From assembly GCF_009931615.1 (NCBI RefSeq), contig NZ_CP046620.1, positions 2,309,501 through 2,373,500 on the forward strand: a stretch of DNA of 64,000 nucleotides, read 5' to 3'. Positions 46,025 to 54,701 of the stretch are shown one piece after another. Position numbers and translations under genes: made by a program. The stretch comes from Algicella marina. Its GTDB lineage: Bacteria > Pseudomonadota > Alphaproteobacteria > Rhodobacterales > Rhodobacteraceae. The notes beneath the pieces were generated by a model. That model did no database searches, was not told where the DNA came from, and worked only from the letters and a program-made list of their open reading frames with translations. The stretch's first letter is position 1. Every line of letters starts with the position of its first letter.

Positions 46025-48440
46025 GGGAAAACAACCTCAGCAGATCCGCCGGCGACATTCTTGCCAACCGCGCTGCCGGGATGAAACTCGCCAACGCCGC
46101 CACGGCCAGCGCTAAGGCCATAAGTCGCGCCCACTGGCCAGGAAACGGATACACCGGCAGCATCCACCCAAAGGCCTTTACATTGATCACATGGGTCAGC
46201 ACCCACGCCACCGTCAGTCCCAGCGGGATTGCAAGCACCGCCGTGAACAATGCCAGTGCCAAGGATCGAACCATTTCCAGCCCCGCCAGGCGTCGCCGCG
46301 TCATGCCCAGAGCCCAGACAGGCGCCAGATGCGGCAGCCGCAGAGTCGCCAGCGTCAACAGGCTGGTGAACAGCGCCAACCCGGCGACCGCCAGCGTCAA
46401 CGCGTTCAGGGCCACAGTGACGGCAAAGGTCGTTTCAAAGATACGTCGTGAAACAGCCTTAAGGGCCGCCTGATCGACAAGTTGCGCCTCCGATAGCGCG
46501 AATTTCTCCACCAGCGCCGCCTTCAGCGCCGGCACTTCCGTGGCAGTCACCCGCACGCCGAACCGGCGGTACTCCACATCCTGCCAACGTGCCAGCAGTG
46601 CAGGCATTGCCACCATCATCTGCCCGGTCGGGTTGCCATAATCCGGATATACACCGGCCACCTCCAGTGCCCAGTCGTCCCGTGGCGTCGGCAGGACCAA
46701 TGTGGCCCCCGGTACCAGAGAAAACCGCCGCGCCATTTGTTCGCTGATCAGCACGGCATCGCCTTCTGCCACCCGTGCCCATGGGCGCGCCACCGCCGCC
46801 AGCATTGGCCAGTTGTCGCGATAGGTTTCATGATCTCGAAACCCGTAGACGAATACCGGAAAGCCCTCGTATCGCGTCTCCACATTGCGGATCGGCAAAA
46901 TCGCCTCAACCTCCGGCTCCGCCTCCAGTGCCGCCACAAGAGCTTCGCCCTGTTCGTCGCTCTCTGCATAGACGTAGAGTTCCGACGCTAGCCGCTTGTC
47001 CAGGTACCCGAGGAAAGTTTGCCTGAACCCGTCCACCATCGTGCCCACCCCGATGTTGACCGACAACGCCAGCAAAAGCGCCATTAACGCCAGCGACAGT
47101 CCACCGAGTTGTGCCCGAGTGTCGGCCCAGAACCATTGCGCCTCCGCCGAAACCGCCATCTTCCCGAACCACGCAATCACCAACGACAGCAAGCTTGGAA
47201 GCAATAGCGCCGCTGTCATCAGCACTGCCCCCATCAGCACGAACCCGGCCAGAAGGCTGCCGCCTAAGCCCGCCGCCAGCGCCACTAACGCCAACACCGC
47301 CGCCATCCCCCTCTGTACCCGCTGTTGCCGTTTTTCGGCTCCGTGCCAAGCCTCTGCGCCCGCAGGCGCAAGTATCGGTAAATGGGCCGCCTTCCACAGG
47401 CTGGAGGCGGCCGCCACCCCAGCCCCACCGAGGCTGATCGCCATTCCGGCCAGCCACCAGAGCGGCGACAGTGACAGGGAGCCTGCCACCTGCGCGCCGT
47501 AAAGCCCTTGTAGGCTCGCCGCCACGTCCGGCAACAGTGTGGCCGCGATCACATAGCCCATCGCCGTCCCCGCAAACCCCGCCACTAGCGCCAATGCTCC
47601 AAGTTCCACCACCAGCGCTGCCAGCAATCGCCCACGGCTCACACCCAGTGCCCGCAACGTGCGAAACAACGGCCGCCGTTGTTCGAACGCCAGACCAATC
47701 GTGGCATGAACAATGAAGTGACCAACCACGAACGACAGCAATCCGAACGCTGTCAGGTTCATATGAAAACTTTCGGTCAGGCTCGCCAGTTCTGGCACGT
47801 CACGTGGCAGTGTCTCCACCAGTCGTGTCGCCGTTATCTCGGATAGCGGCAATCGCGACGGTTTCTGCTCAGGCATCACAATCAGCCGCGAAATCTCGCC
47901 CTCGCGTCGGAGCACCCCCTGAACAAAACCGATATCGCCGACGAGCGTGCCTTCCGGCAGTGACTCAACCGATCGAAGCGATGGGAGGTCCGCGCCACTC
48001 AGGGCCGCCACTGTCGTCGGTCCTCCGAAAATCCGGTAGGGCGGAGCCAGAAATGCCACCAGATCGGCGCCTTCCTCCAAATCGTCCGTCCCCAGCGTGC
48101 CTGGCGGCAGGGTAAGGGGGTCAATCCCGATGAGCCGATAATCTCGACCGTCGAAACTGAATTCTCCTTCCAGTACCGGCGAGACCCGCCACCCGGCACG
48201 CCGCAAGGCCACATAATCCACTTGCGGCAACGCTGCGCCGCCCGCAACCGCGATGCTTGCGAACCGATCCGCACCAAGCAGCGCAGACGCCCGCGCGTAA
48301 CTCGCTCTCGCCTCGGCGTTCAGAGCCTGTACACCGGACCACAGCGCCGTCGCGGTCGCCAACCCCAGCAACAGCGCCAGCGCCTGCCAGGGCCGCCGTT
48401 TCCAGTGCCCCAACAGGGCGGCCAAAACCCACCGTGTCAT
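46014..48440 (-). CDS. ABC transporter permease, FtsX/MacB type (duplicated)
   Basis: 808 residues: an N-terminal helix and periplasmic domain, three helices (about 250-390), a middle group of helices (about 400-450), a second periplasmic domain and three C-terminal helices ending in AARLARMSPADLLRLF, the FtsX coupling end. The duplicated plan is that of lipoprotein or lipid extractors rather than importers. Starts 4 nt inside the ATPase gene, so they form one transporter. Confidence 0.9.
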   Translation of the reverse strand: MTRWVLAALLGHWKRRPWQALALLLGLATATALWSGVQALNAEARASYARASALLGADRFASIAVAGGAALPQVDYVALRRAGWRVSPVLEGEFSFDGRDYRLIGIDPLTLPPGTLGTDDLEEGADLVAFLAPPYRIFGGPTTVAALSGADLPSLRSVESLPEGTLVGDIGFVQGVLRREGEISRLIVMPEQKPSRLPLSEITATRLVETLPRDVPELASLTESFHMNLTAFGLLSFVVGHFIVHATIGLAFEQRRPLFRTLRALGVSRGRLLAALVVELGALALVAGFAGTAMGYVIAATLLPDVAASLQGLYGAQVAGSLSLSPLWWLAGMAISLGGAGVAAASSLWKAAHLPILAPAGAEAWHGAEKRQQRVQRGMAAVLALVALAAGLGGSLLAGFVLMGAVLMTAALLLPSLLSLVIAWFGKMAVSAEAQWFWADTRAQLGGLSLALMALLLALSVNIGVGTMVDGFRQTFLGYLDKRLASELYVYAESDEQGEALVAALEAEPEVEAILPIRNVETRYEGFPVFVYGFRDHETYRDNWPMLAAVARPWARVAEGDAVLISEQMARRFSLVPGATLVLPTPRDDWALEVAGVYPDYGNPTGQMMVAMPALLARWQDVEYRRFGVRVTATEVPALKAALVEKFALSEAQLVDQAALKAVSRRIFETTFAVTVALNALTLAVAGLALFTSLLTLATLRLPHLAPVWALGMTRRRLAGLEMVRSLALALFTAVLAIPLGLTVAWVLTHVINVKAFGWMLPVYPFPGQWARLMALALAVAALASFIPAARLARMSPADLLRLFSHER

Positions 48441-49081
48441 TCGGACAACCGCCCGGCGCGCAAACTGACAATCCGGCTCAGTCGCGGCGCAAGGCGCGTG
48501 CTGTGGGTCACCATCAGCAACGTCGATCCGGTTTCTTCCACCAGTTCCTGCATCGCCGCCAAAACGGCATCGCCAGTCGCCTCATCCAGATTGCCGGTCG
48601 GTTCGTCCGCCAGCAGCAGCTTCGGCCGCGCTGCCAGCGCCCGCGCGACCGCAATTCGTTGTGCCTGGCCGCCAGACACCTGCTCCGGATAGCGACTCAG
48701 CATCTCTGTCAAACCCAGTCGTTCAGCTAGCGCTGCGCACCAGTCGGCGTCATACCTCCCTGCCAACCTTGCCTGAAAGGCGATATTCGCGGCTATATCG
48801 AGGCTTGGTATCAGGTTGAACTGCTGGAAGATCAGCGCAACGTCCTGCCGTCGGTATTCAGCTCGCGCCCGCTCGCCCATACCGGTGATCTCGATGTGAT
48901 TCACCTGTATGAGACCGGCGTCAGGCGCATCCAGCGCGGCGATCAGGTGCAGCAACGTGCTCTTGCCGGAACCGCTCTCACCCACCAGCGCCACCGTCTC
49001 GCCTGCCGCGACCGACAGCGAAACACCATCAAGCACTTTGACCGTCCCGTAGCGCTTGGTGATGTTGACAAGATCAAGCAT
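48437..49081 (-). CDS. ABC transporter ATP-binding protein (LolD/MacB type)
   Basis: 214 residues. Walker A GESGSGKST, Q-loop FQQFNLIPSL, ABC signature VSGGQAQRIAVARAL, Walker B LLLADEPTGNLD, H-loop MVTHS. The IFQQFNLIP and PTGNLDEATG motifs belong to the LolD/FtsE/MacB branch. Start MLDLVNITKRYG at 49081. Confidence 0.95.
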   Translation of the reverse strand: MLDLVNITKRYGTVKVLDGVSLSVAAGETVALVGESGSGKSTLLHLIAALDAPDAGLIQVNHIEITGMGERARAEYRRQDVALIFQQFNLIPSLDIAANIAFQARLAGRYDADWCAALAERLGLTEMLSRYPEQVSGGQAQRIAVARALAARPKLLLADEPTGNLDEATGDAVLAAMQELVEETGSTLLMVTHSTRLAPRLSRIVSLRAGRLSE

Positions 49082-49175
49082 GTCCGCTCCCGTTTCACCG
49101 CTTCTGCACGATAGGTCGCGCGTTCGGCAACTCAAGCGCGGCGGTGTCGCAGCAGCGAACCGTCGGTCACCCCGA

Positions 49176-49739
49176 TCACGGATCCGGCGAACGCAGCGCC
49201 GCGCGGAATTGCGCTTCCGTCACACGATACTCGACGTTCTCGGCCTCTTCGGTTCGGCCGGCGGAACCGGCCGTGCCCCGTCCGATCTCCTCATACCCCA
49301 GCTTCCGCAATACCCTGCCAGAACCGGGATTGTCGGCGAAATGGTCTGCGAACAGTTCCGCCAATTCAAAACGCCGAAAACAGAAATCGAGGAAAGCCCG
49401 CATGGCTTCCGTCGCCATCCCTTGGCCCCAGTACGCCGGATCGAGAAAGTAGGCCACTGTCGGCGGCTCCCCGCCCATACCGACAATCCCCACCAGTTCT
49501 CCGCCGCGCAAGCAAATGCCGAGCCGGAATCCTAGTCGTCCACGCCACTGTGATTGTTCCACCCAAGCCCGCGCATCTTCCGCTGGCCAGGGCGACGGCA
49601 CGCTGGTCATCATCCGCGCCACCTCCGGCCTGCCACCAATGCGACAGAGGGAAGTTACATCGTGACGTGTAAGGGGGCGTATCTCCAGCCGCTCCGTCAG
49701 CAGTGGCAATCTCAGTGCGTCAGTCGACGGCACTGCCAT
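49176..49739 (-). CDS. GNAT-family N-acetyltransferase
   Basis: 187 residues: LLTERLEIRPLTRHD at the N terminus, YFLDPAYWGQGMATEAMRAFLDFCF with the acetyl-CoA loop, and NPGSGRVLRKLGYEEIGRG. Typical RimJ/RimL-like protein, substrate unknown. Its start overlaps the 80-aa gene by 20 nt. Confidence 0.85.
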   Translation of the reverse strand: MAVPSTDALRLPLLTERLEIRPLTRHDVTSLCRIGGRPEVARMMTSVPSPWPAEDARAWVEQSQWRGRLGFRLGICLRGGELVGIVGMGGEPPTVAYFLDPAYWGQGMATEAMRAFLDFCFRRFELAELFADHFADNPGSGRVLRKLGYEEIGRGTAGSAGRTEEAENVEYRVTEAQFRAALRSPDP

Positions 49740-49962
49740 CGCGCCGATAGGTTCCCTCGGGCAGGTTCAGTGCCGTTCGCAGATCGTTGAACTGGCTCAG
49801 CGACAAGGTGATGACCCGTTCTTCCTCGGTATCGTCGTCGACCTGCATGATCGTGACCTGATCATCAAACAGGGTCACAACCACATCCTCGCGCAGCGGC
49901 GCCTTCCCCTCATCGATCAGAGTGATGACGCTTGCGTCGAAGTCATGTTCATTGGTGAACAT
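49720..49962 (-). CDS. Acidic 80-residue protein, unknown
   Basis: MFTNEHDFDASVITLIDEGK...YRRDGSAVD (80 aa), strongly acidic, predicted mostly beta with FDDQVTIMQVDDD and a helix FNDLRTAL. No family recognised. It begins 6 nt after the gcrA stop and overlaps the GNAT gene, so it is probably expressed with gcrA. Confidence 0.65.
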   Translation of the reverse strand: MFTNEHDFDASVITLIDEGKAPLREDVVVTLFDDQVTIMQVDDDTEEERVITLSLSQFNDLRTALNLPEGTYRRDGSAVD

Positions 49963-49968
49963 CGCTCG

Positions 49969-50559
49969 TCAGCGGCTCGCTGTCTTGCGATCCCGCCTGG
50001 AGGACATTGGCTGAAACGCCACACCCACATGCGTCTCGCAATAAGGTTTGCCGGGCTTGCAGGGATGACCACAGAACCAGAACTCTTCGGTCGCCGGATC
50101 TCCGATCGGCCATTTGCAGGTCCGTTCGGTCAGTTGCATCAACGACAACTTGCGGGCCTTCTTCTCCAATTCCAGCAGGTTGGCCCGTGTTTCTTCCGAA
50201 ATCTCGGAATTCGACGGCTGGGGCGGCAAGGGCTGGCCGGCGACGATCAGCGGCTTGTTCGGGCGCTGAGTCTGCTGTGGCGCGGGCTTCGTTGCCGCCT
50301 CCGCAGCCGGTTCCGCAGCCTTCGCCGGGGCCTCCTTGGCCGCCGGCCGCGGCTTGGCCTCCGCCACAGCGGCGGCGGGCTTTTCTTCCTTCGTTGCCGT
50401 CTTTGCTGGTGCGGACCGGTTGGAAAGCCCAAGTCGGTGCACTTTGCCGATCACCGCATTGCGCGTTACGCCGCCAAGTTCTTTGGCGATCTGGCTCGCG
50501 GATTTACCTTCCGACCACATGGTTTTCAGGGTTTCGACACGCTCATCAGTCCAGGACAT
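49969..50559 (-). CDS. gcrA: Cell-cycle regulator GcrA
   Basis: 196 residues. N-terminal DNA-binding helices MSWTDERVETLKTMWSEGKSASQIAKELGG and TRNAVIGKVHRLGLSNR (here split) match GcrA, which binds sigma70 and activates promoters carrying CcrM-methylated GANTC. A long Ala/Pro/Lys linker (about 50-125) leads to the conserved C-terminal domain with CKWPIGDPATEEFWFCGH and PYCETHVGVAF, with Cys/His residues that bind metal. Start at 50559 set by the MSWTDERV motif. Confidence 0.95.
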   Translation of the reverse strand: MSWTDERVETLKTMWSEGKSASQIAKELGGVTRNAVIGKVHRLGLSNRSAPAKTATKEEKPAAAVAEAKPRPAAKEAPAKAAEPAAEAATKPAPQQTQRPNKPLIVAGQPLPPQPSNSEISEETRANLLELEKKARKLSLMQLTERTCKWPIGDPATEEFWFCGHPCKPGKPYCETHVGVAFQPMSSRRDRKTASR

Positions 50560-50694
50560 GGGGCCTCTCAGGGGATATTGGCAATTTCCGGCAACGGCCA
50601 CTAGGTATAATCCCTGCCCCGCCCGGGAACAAGGGGCAGGTGCCAGACCTCGGCAATCAGGCCGGTATGCCGCCCCCATCCATGACAGCACACT

Positions 50695-51174
50695 TCAAAT
50701 CGTTTCCAGCCTGAACTTCAGGAACGGCACACCCTTGTAATTCACCTGCCCTATCGGCCGCGCCCCCAGCCGTTCAAGCCCGCGAATGCGAGACCGGGAC
50801 GGAGGCAAGAGAAATGTGACAAACGGGATGCGGGCATCGGCCCGCGCGAGATCAAGCGCCTTGCAGGCAATTCGTGGTCCCAGTCCGAACCACTCCGGCC
50901 GCAGCACGAGGCCGAAATCCCACTCATCTCCTTCTTTCTGAAATCCGCCCCAGCCCACATACTCCTCGTCCGCAAAGAACGCCCAATGCCCAAGCCCGTC
51001 GGCATCCCAGCAAGCCTCCTTTGCCTCCACGAAAGCCGCCACCCGCGCAGCATCCCATTGGAATGTCATCAACGGCATGTGTTCGGCCATCCGCGGATCG
51101 GACATGTGCACAAGAATGTCCGCCTGCGACACTTGCCCCAGACGGCCAAAGCTCAGACGTCCTTCTTCTGGCAT
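50695..51174 (-). CDS. GNAT-family N-acetyltransferase (divergent)
   Basis: 159 residues. Contains GHWAFFADEEYVGWGGFQKEG, the acetyl-CoA region LRPEWFGLGPRIACKALDLA and the end RGLERLGARPIG, a weak but complete GNAT fold. ATG at 51174 is preferred for GGAG 7 nt upstream; longer starts at 51201 or 51252 are possible. Divergent from sqdB. Confidence 0.7.
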   Translation of the reverse strand: MPEEGRLSFGRLGQVSQADILVHMSDPRMAEHMPLMTFQWDAARVAAFVEAKEACWDADGLGHWAFFADEEYVGWGGFQKEGDEWDFGLVLRPEWFGLGPRIACKALDLARADARIPFVTFLLPPSRSRIRGLERLGARPIGQVNYKGVPFLKFRLETI

Positions 51175-51338
51175 CGTTTCACTCCGGTCCGGTCGCTCCA
51201 TCCGCGCATCGACACCCGATAGAACCGGGCCGGTCAATCTTCTGCCTGGCAACAGTCCTTCAAGTCTGCGTGTGTCGACCGCCGGCTACCGAGCAAGTAC
51301 CCGAACTCGTCTGTCATCACTTGTCATTCTACTTTCAT

Positions 51339-51366
51339 TTGACACCGGGTTTCGCCCGCCTATGGT
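51339..51366 (+). promoter_or_regulatory. Candidate sqdB promoter
   Basis: TTGACA (51339-51344, a perfect -35), 16-nt spacer, TATGGT (51361-51366), 41 nt before the sqdB start. Confidence 0.6.
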
Positions 51367-51407
51367 TCCCGGAATCGCCGCATCGAGCGGCACAGAGGGG
51401 TATGAAC

Positions 51408-52628
51408 ATGCGCATCGCAGTCCTTGGCGGAGACGGTTTCGTAGGCTGGCCAACAGCCCTCCACCTGTCTGATCTCGGCCATCATATCGATATCGTCGAC
51501 AACCTTTCCCGCCGTTGGATAGACACCGAACTCGGTGTCCAATCGCTGACACCGATGGATTCGATCCAGGAGCGTTGCCGCATCTGGCGCGAGGTATCGG
51601 GCCGCAAGATCAACTTCCACCTGCTCGACCTCGCCAAGGAATACGAGCGCGTGAAGGCGTGGTTGCTGGAGCATAAGCCCGACGCCGTGATCCACTTCGC
51701 AGAACAGCGTGCCGCGCCCTATTCCATGAAGTCGGATCGTCACAAGGTCTACACCGTCTCCAACAACGTGAACGCCACGCACAACCTGCTGACGGCACTG
51801 GTGGAAACCGGCATCGACGCGCATCTCGTCCATCTCGGCACGATGGGTGTGTACGGCTATTCCACCGTGGGCGCCGCCATCCCAGAAGGCTACCTGCCCG
51901 TGCAGATCGAGACGATGGATGGCGCGAAGGCCGAGCAGGAAATCCTCTATCCCACCCGGCCCGGCTCCGTCTATCACATGACCAAGAGCCTCGATCAGAT
52001 CCTTTTCCAGTTCTACGCCCAGAACGACGGGCTGCGGATCACCGATCTGCATCAGGGCATCGTCTGGGGCACGCATACCGAGCAGACGCGCCGCCACGAT
52101 CAGCTCATCAACCGTTTCGACTACGATGGCGATTACGGCACCGTGCTGAACCGCTTCCTGATCCAGGCCGCCATCGGCTACCCGCTCACCGTTCACGGCA
52201 CCGGCGGGCAGACCCGCGCCTTCATCCACATCCAGGATAGCGTGCGCTGCATCGAGCTTGCGCTGAACGACGCGCCGCAGGCGGGCGAGCGCGTGCGCAT
52301 CTTCAACCAGATGACCGAAACCCACCGCGTCCGCGATCTGGCCGAGCGCGTGGCCGGGCTCACGGGGGCCAAGGTCGCCTACCTGCCGAACCCGCGCAAG
52401 GAAGCGCCGGAAAACGACCTCGTGGTCAAAAACGACCAGTTCCTGAACCTCGGCCTCAACCCGACGACGCTGGAAAACGGCCTCCTGTCGGAAATCGTCG
52501 AGATCGCCCAGAAATTCGCCCACCGCATCGACCGCAAGCGCGTCCCCGCCGTCTCCGCCTGGACGAAGGAAATCGCCGGCGGCCTCAACACGGATCCGGA
52601 GGACACGCGCCTGAAGTCCGTGTCGTGA
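51408..52628 (+). CDS. sqdB: UDP-sulfoquinovose synthase
   Basis: 406 residues. Makes UDP-sulfoquinovose from UDP-glucose and sulfite with bound NAD, the committed step to the sulfolipid SQDG. NAD motif AVLGGDGFVGWPTALHLS, VDNLSRRWID, HFAEQRAAPYSMKS, HLGTMGVYGY with the catalytic Thr, the YHMTK catalytic Tyr/Lys pair, and TDLHQGIVWGTHTEQT, all hallmark SqdB segments. ATG at 51408 is chosen because AGAGGGG lies 7 nt upstream; ATG at 51402 is too close. Confidence 0.97.
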   Translation: MRIAVLGGDGFVGWPTALHLSDLGHHIDIVDNLSRRWIDTELGVQSLTPMDSIQERCRIWREVSGRKINFHLLDLAKEYERVKAWLLEHKPDAVIHFAEQRAAPYSMKSDRHKVYTVSNNVNATHNLLTALVETGIDAHLVHLGTMGVYGYSTVGAAIPEGYLPVQIETMDGAKAEQEILYPTRPGSVYHMTKSLDQILFQFYAQNDGLRITDLHQGIVWGTHTEQTRRHDQLINRFDYDGDYGTVLNRFLIQAAIGYPLTVHGTGGQTRAFIHIQDSVRCIELALNDAPQAGERVRIFNQMTETHRVRDLAERVAGLTGAKVAYLPNPRKEAPENDLVVKNDQFLNLGLNPTTLENGLLSEIVEIAQKFAHRIDRKRVPAVSAWTKEIAGGLNTDPEDTRLKSVS

Positions 52629-52981
52629 CGGGAGGAAAACGAGGCGGCAGCGCAACGCTCACTCCGAAGACCCTCCGCCCGAGCCAGTCCCCAGGCACGG
52701 AATCAAGGCGCGGTACGCGCCGCCGTGCCAGCGCCGTCCCGCCCCACCGGGGCGGCGCTTTGGCGACCTTCGCATTGGGAACAAACGTTCCAGTATTTGG
52801 CGGGCGTAAAGCGCACAAACCGAACGAAGCAGCGCCCCCCCGACGGGCCGGCGCTCGCACGGCTTCGGCAATTGTTGCGCTTGGGGCAGGAGTGAAGAAT
52901 TCGCGCGTCTTGTTTATGTGCCCCGCCTGTTCCGGAGTTTTGATCTCGCCCATGCTCCGGCCCCGCAAGGAACACCCCTGA
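52629..52981 (+). other. 353-bp structured spacer inside the sqd operon
   Basis: No confident gene. It carries a nested hairpin 52694-52729 (GGCACGG outer arm, inner GGCGCG-GTA-CGCGCC, CCGTGCC closing) and an adjacent terminator-like hairpin 52730-52759 (AGCG/CGCT with CCGCCCC-ACC-GGGGCGG, then TTT). Further partial inverted repeats occur to about 52890 (AGCGCC...GGCGCT, and AAGCGC...GCGCTT). A 118-codon frame (52625-52981) ends exactly at the sqdD start, but its Arg/Pro/Gly composition is unconvincing. A ribosome site (AAGGAA) precedes sqdD. Confidence 0.6.
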
Positions 52982-53827
52982 ATGCCCGCGCTCGACCCCG
53001 CGACCCCGGCCAAGAGCCGCCACGCCTACGTTACCCTCGTCACCAACGAGGGCTATGTCACCGGCGCGGAAGCCCTCGTCCGCTCGCTCACGCTTTCCGG
53101 CACGAAAGCCGATATCGTCACCCTCCACACCGAGGCCGTGACGCCCGCGCAACTCGCCCGCCTCACCGCCCTCGGCGCGCGCACCATCCGCACGGACCTG
53201 CTGGACACCTCGCCCGAATTCAACGCCGCCCACGCGCGGCAGGAAATCCACGGCCGCAACCCCTTCACCAAGGGCAGCAAACCGCCCTTCCACACCCCGC
53301 TCGACAACTTCGCCAAGCTCCGCCTCTGGCAACTGACCGAATACGACAGCGTGGTTTTCATCGATGCCGACGCCCTCGTCCTGCAAAACTGCGACCGCCT
53401 GTTCGCCTACCCCGAATTCTGCGCGGCCCCCAACGTCTACGAGAGCCTCGCCGATTTCCACCGCCTCAACTCCGGCGTCTTCACCGCGAAACCCTCGCAA
53501 ACCACCTTCGCCGCCATGATGGCCGCACTCGATACCCCCGGCGCCTTCTGGCGTCGCACGGATCAGACCTTCCTCGAGAGCTTTTTCCCCCACTGGCACG
53601 GCCTGCCCATCTTCTACAACATGCTGCAATACGTCTGGTTCAACATGCCCGGCCTCTGGAAATGGGAGGATATCCACATCCTCCACTACCAGTACGAAAA
53701 GCCGTGGCAGAGCCCGCACCCCAAAGCGCAGGAACTGGCCCCCCTCATCGACCTCTGGCACGCCTTCGCGGGCGATGGCACGGTGCCCGAAATCGCCGCC
53801 ATGCCGAACCCGGAATTGCGGCCATGA
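52982..53827 (+). CDS. sqdD: SqdD-type glycosyltransferase (GT8)
   Basis: 281 residues. Glycogenin-like GT8 fold: HAYVTLVTNEGYVTGAEALVRSL at the N terminus, FAKLRLWQLTEYDSVVFIDADALVL with the metal/nucleotide-binding DAD motif, and NSGVFTAKPSQTTF, DQTFLESFF. In R. sphaeroides sqdD lies between sqdB and sqdC and is needed for SQDG; it is thought to transfer sulfoquinovose. Its stop overlaps the sqdC start. Confidence 0.9.
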   Translation: MPALDPATPAKSRHAYVTLVTNEGYVTGAEALVRSLTLSGTKADIVTLHTEAVTPAQLARLTALGARTIRTDLLDTSPEFNAAHARQEIHGRNPFTKGSKPPFHTPLDNFAKLRLWQLTEYDSVVFIDADALVLQNCDRLFAYPEFCAAPNVYESLADFHRLNSGVFTAKPSQTTFAAMMAALDTPGAFWRRTDQTFLESFFPHWHGLPIFYNMLQYVWFNMPGLWKWEDIHILHYQYEKPWQSPHPKAQELAPLIDLWHAFAGDGTVPEIAAMPNPELRP

Positions 53828-54669
53828 AGCTCGCCGTCACCGGCGGCACCGGCATCGCGGGCCGCTTCATCGTGGCCGAAGCGCTGGCAGCGGGCGACGA
53901 TGTCACCATCCTCTCCCGCACCCCCGCGCTCGGCCTTCGCCACATCCCCTACAGCCTTACCGGCCCCGCGCCGGACCTCTCGGGCTTCGATGCCATCGTC
54001 CACGCCGCCTTCCAGCACATCCCCGGCCGCTACCGGGGCGGAGAGGGTGACGACCCGGCAGGCTTCCGCGCGGCCAACCTCGCCGGCACCCTCCGCCTGA
54101 TCGAGGCCGCCGAAGCCGCCCGCCTCTCCCGCTTCGTTTTCCTCTCCTCCCGCGCCGTCTACGGCCCGAAAGTACCGGGCGAGACGCTGACCGAGGCGAC
54201 GCCCACCGCACCAAACACCCTTTATGGCGAGGTCAAGAAAGCTGCCGAGGATGCCCTCACCGCCAGCTCTCTCCCCACCGTTTCACTCCGCGCCACGGGC
54301 ATTTACGGCACCGGCCCGGCGAACAAATGGAGCGAGCTCTTCGCCGCATTCGCGGGCGGCAAGGAAATCACCCCCCGTATCGGCTCTGAAGTTCACGGAG
54401 CTGACTTGGCCGCCGCCGTACGCCTTGCCCTTACCACCCTGCCCGCCGGCACCTACAACGTCTCCGACATCCTTCTGGATCGCCACGATCTCCTTAAAAT
54501 GTGGTCCGAAACCACCGGGACAAACGGAACCTTGCCGCCTCCTGCTCCTTCCGGATTTAACGAAATGGACACGACCCGTCTCCGCGCCGCCGGCTGGCAA
54601 CCGGGCGGTCAGCAGCGCCTACTCGACACACTGAAGGAAATCGCCGGGATCAGGCCCGATCATGAATGA
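53824..54669 (+). CDS. sqdC: SqdC-type NAD-dependent epimerase/reductase
   Basis: 281 residues, short-chain extended dehydrogenase. Rossmann motif AVTGGTGIAGRFIVAEAL, SSRAVYGPK, and the catalytic TLYGEVKK (YxxxK). Placement after sqdD fits R. sphaeroides sqdC, which influences sulfolipid formation though its exact step is unclear. Overlaps sqdD by 4 nt (ATGA). Confidence 0.85.
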   Translation: MKLAVTGGTGIAGRFIVAEALAAGDDVTILSRTPALGLRHIPYSLTGPAPDLSGFDAIVHAAFQHIPGRYRGGEGDDPAGFRAANLAGTLRLIEAAEAARLSRFVFLSSRAVYGPKVPGETLTEATPTAPNTLYGEVKKAAEDALTASSLPTVSLRATGIYGTGPANKWSELFAAFAGGKEITPRIGSEVHGADLAAAVRLALTTLPAGTYNVSDILLDRHDLLKMWSETTGTNGTLPPPAPSGFNEMDTTRLRAAGWQPGGQQRLLDTLKEIAGIRPDHE

Positions 54670-54701
54670 TGTGGGCAACCTGCCCCACCCAGCAAATCAA
54701 A

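Noticed and set aside
52625-52981. 118-codon ORF linking sqdB to sqdD
   Set aside because: Perfectly placed (overlaps the sqdB stop and ends at the sqdD start), but Arg/Pro/Gly-rich, with the frame running through strong hairpins; all three + frames and the - strand are also open. Kept as a structured spacer instead.
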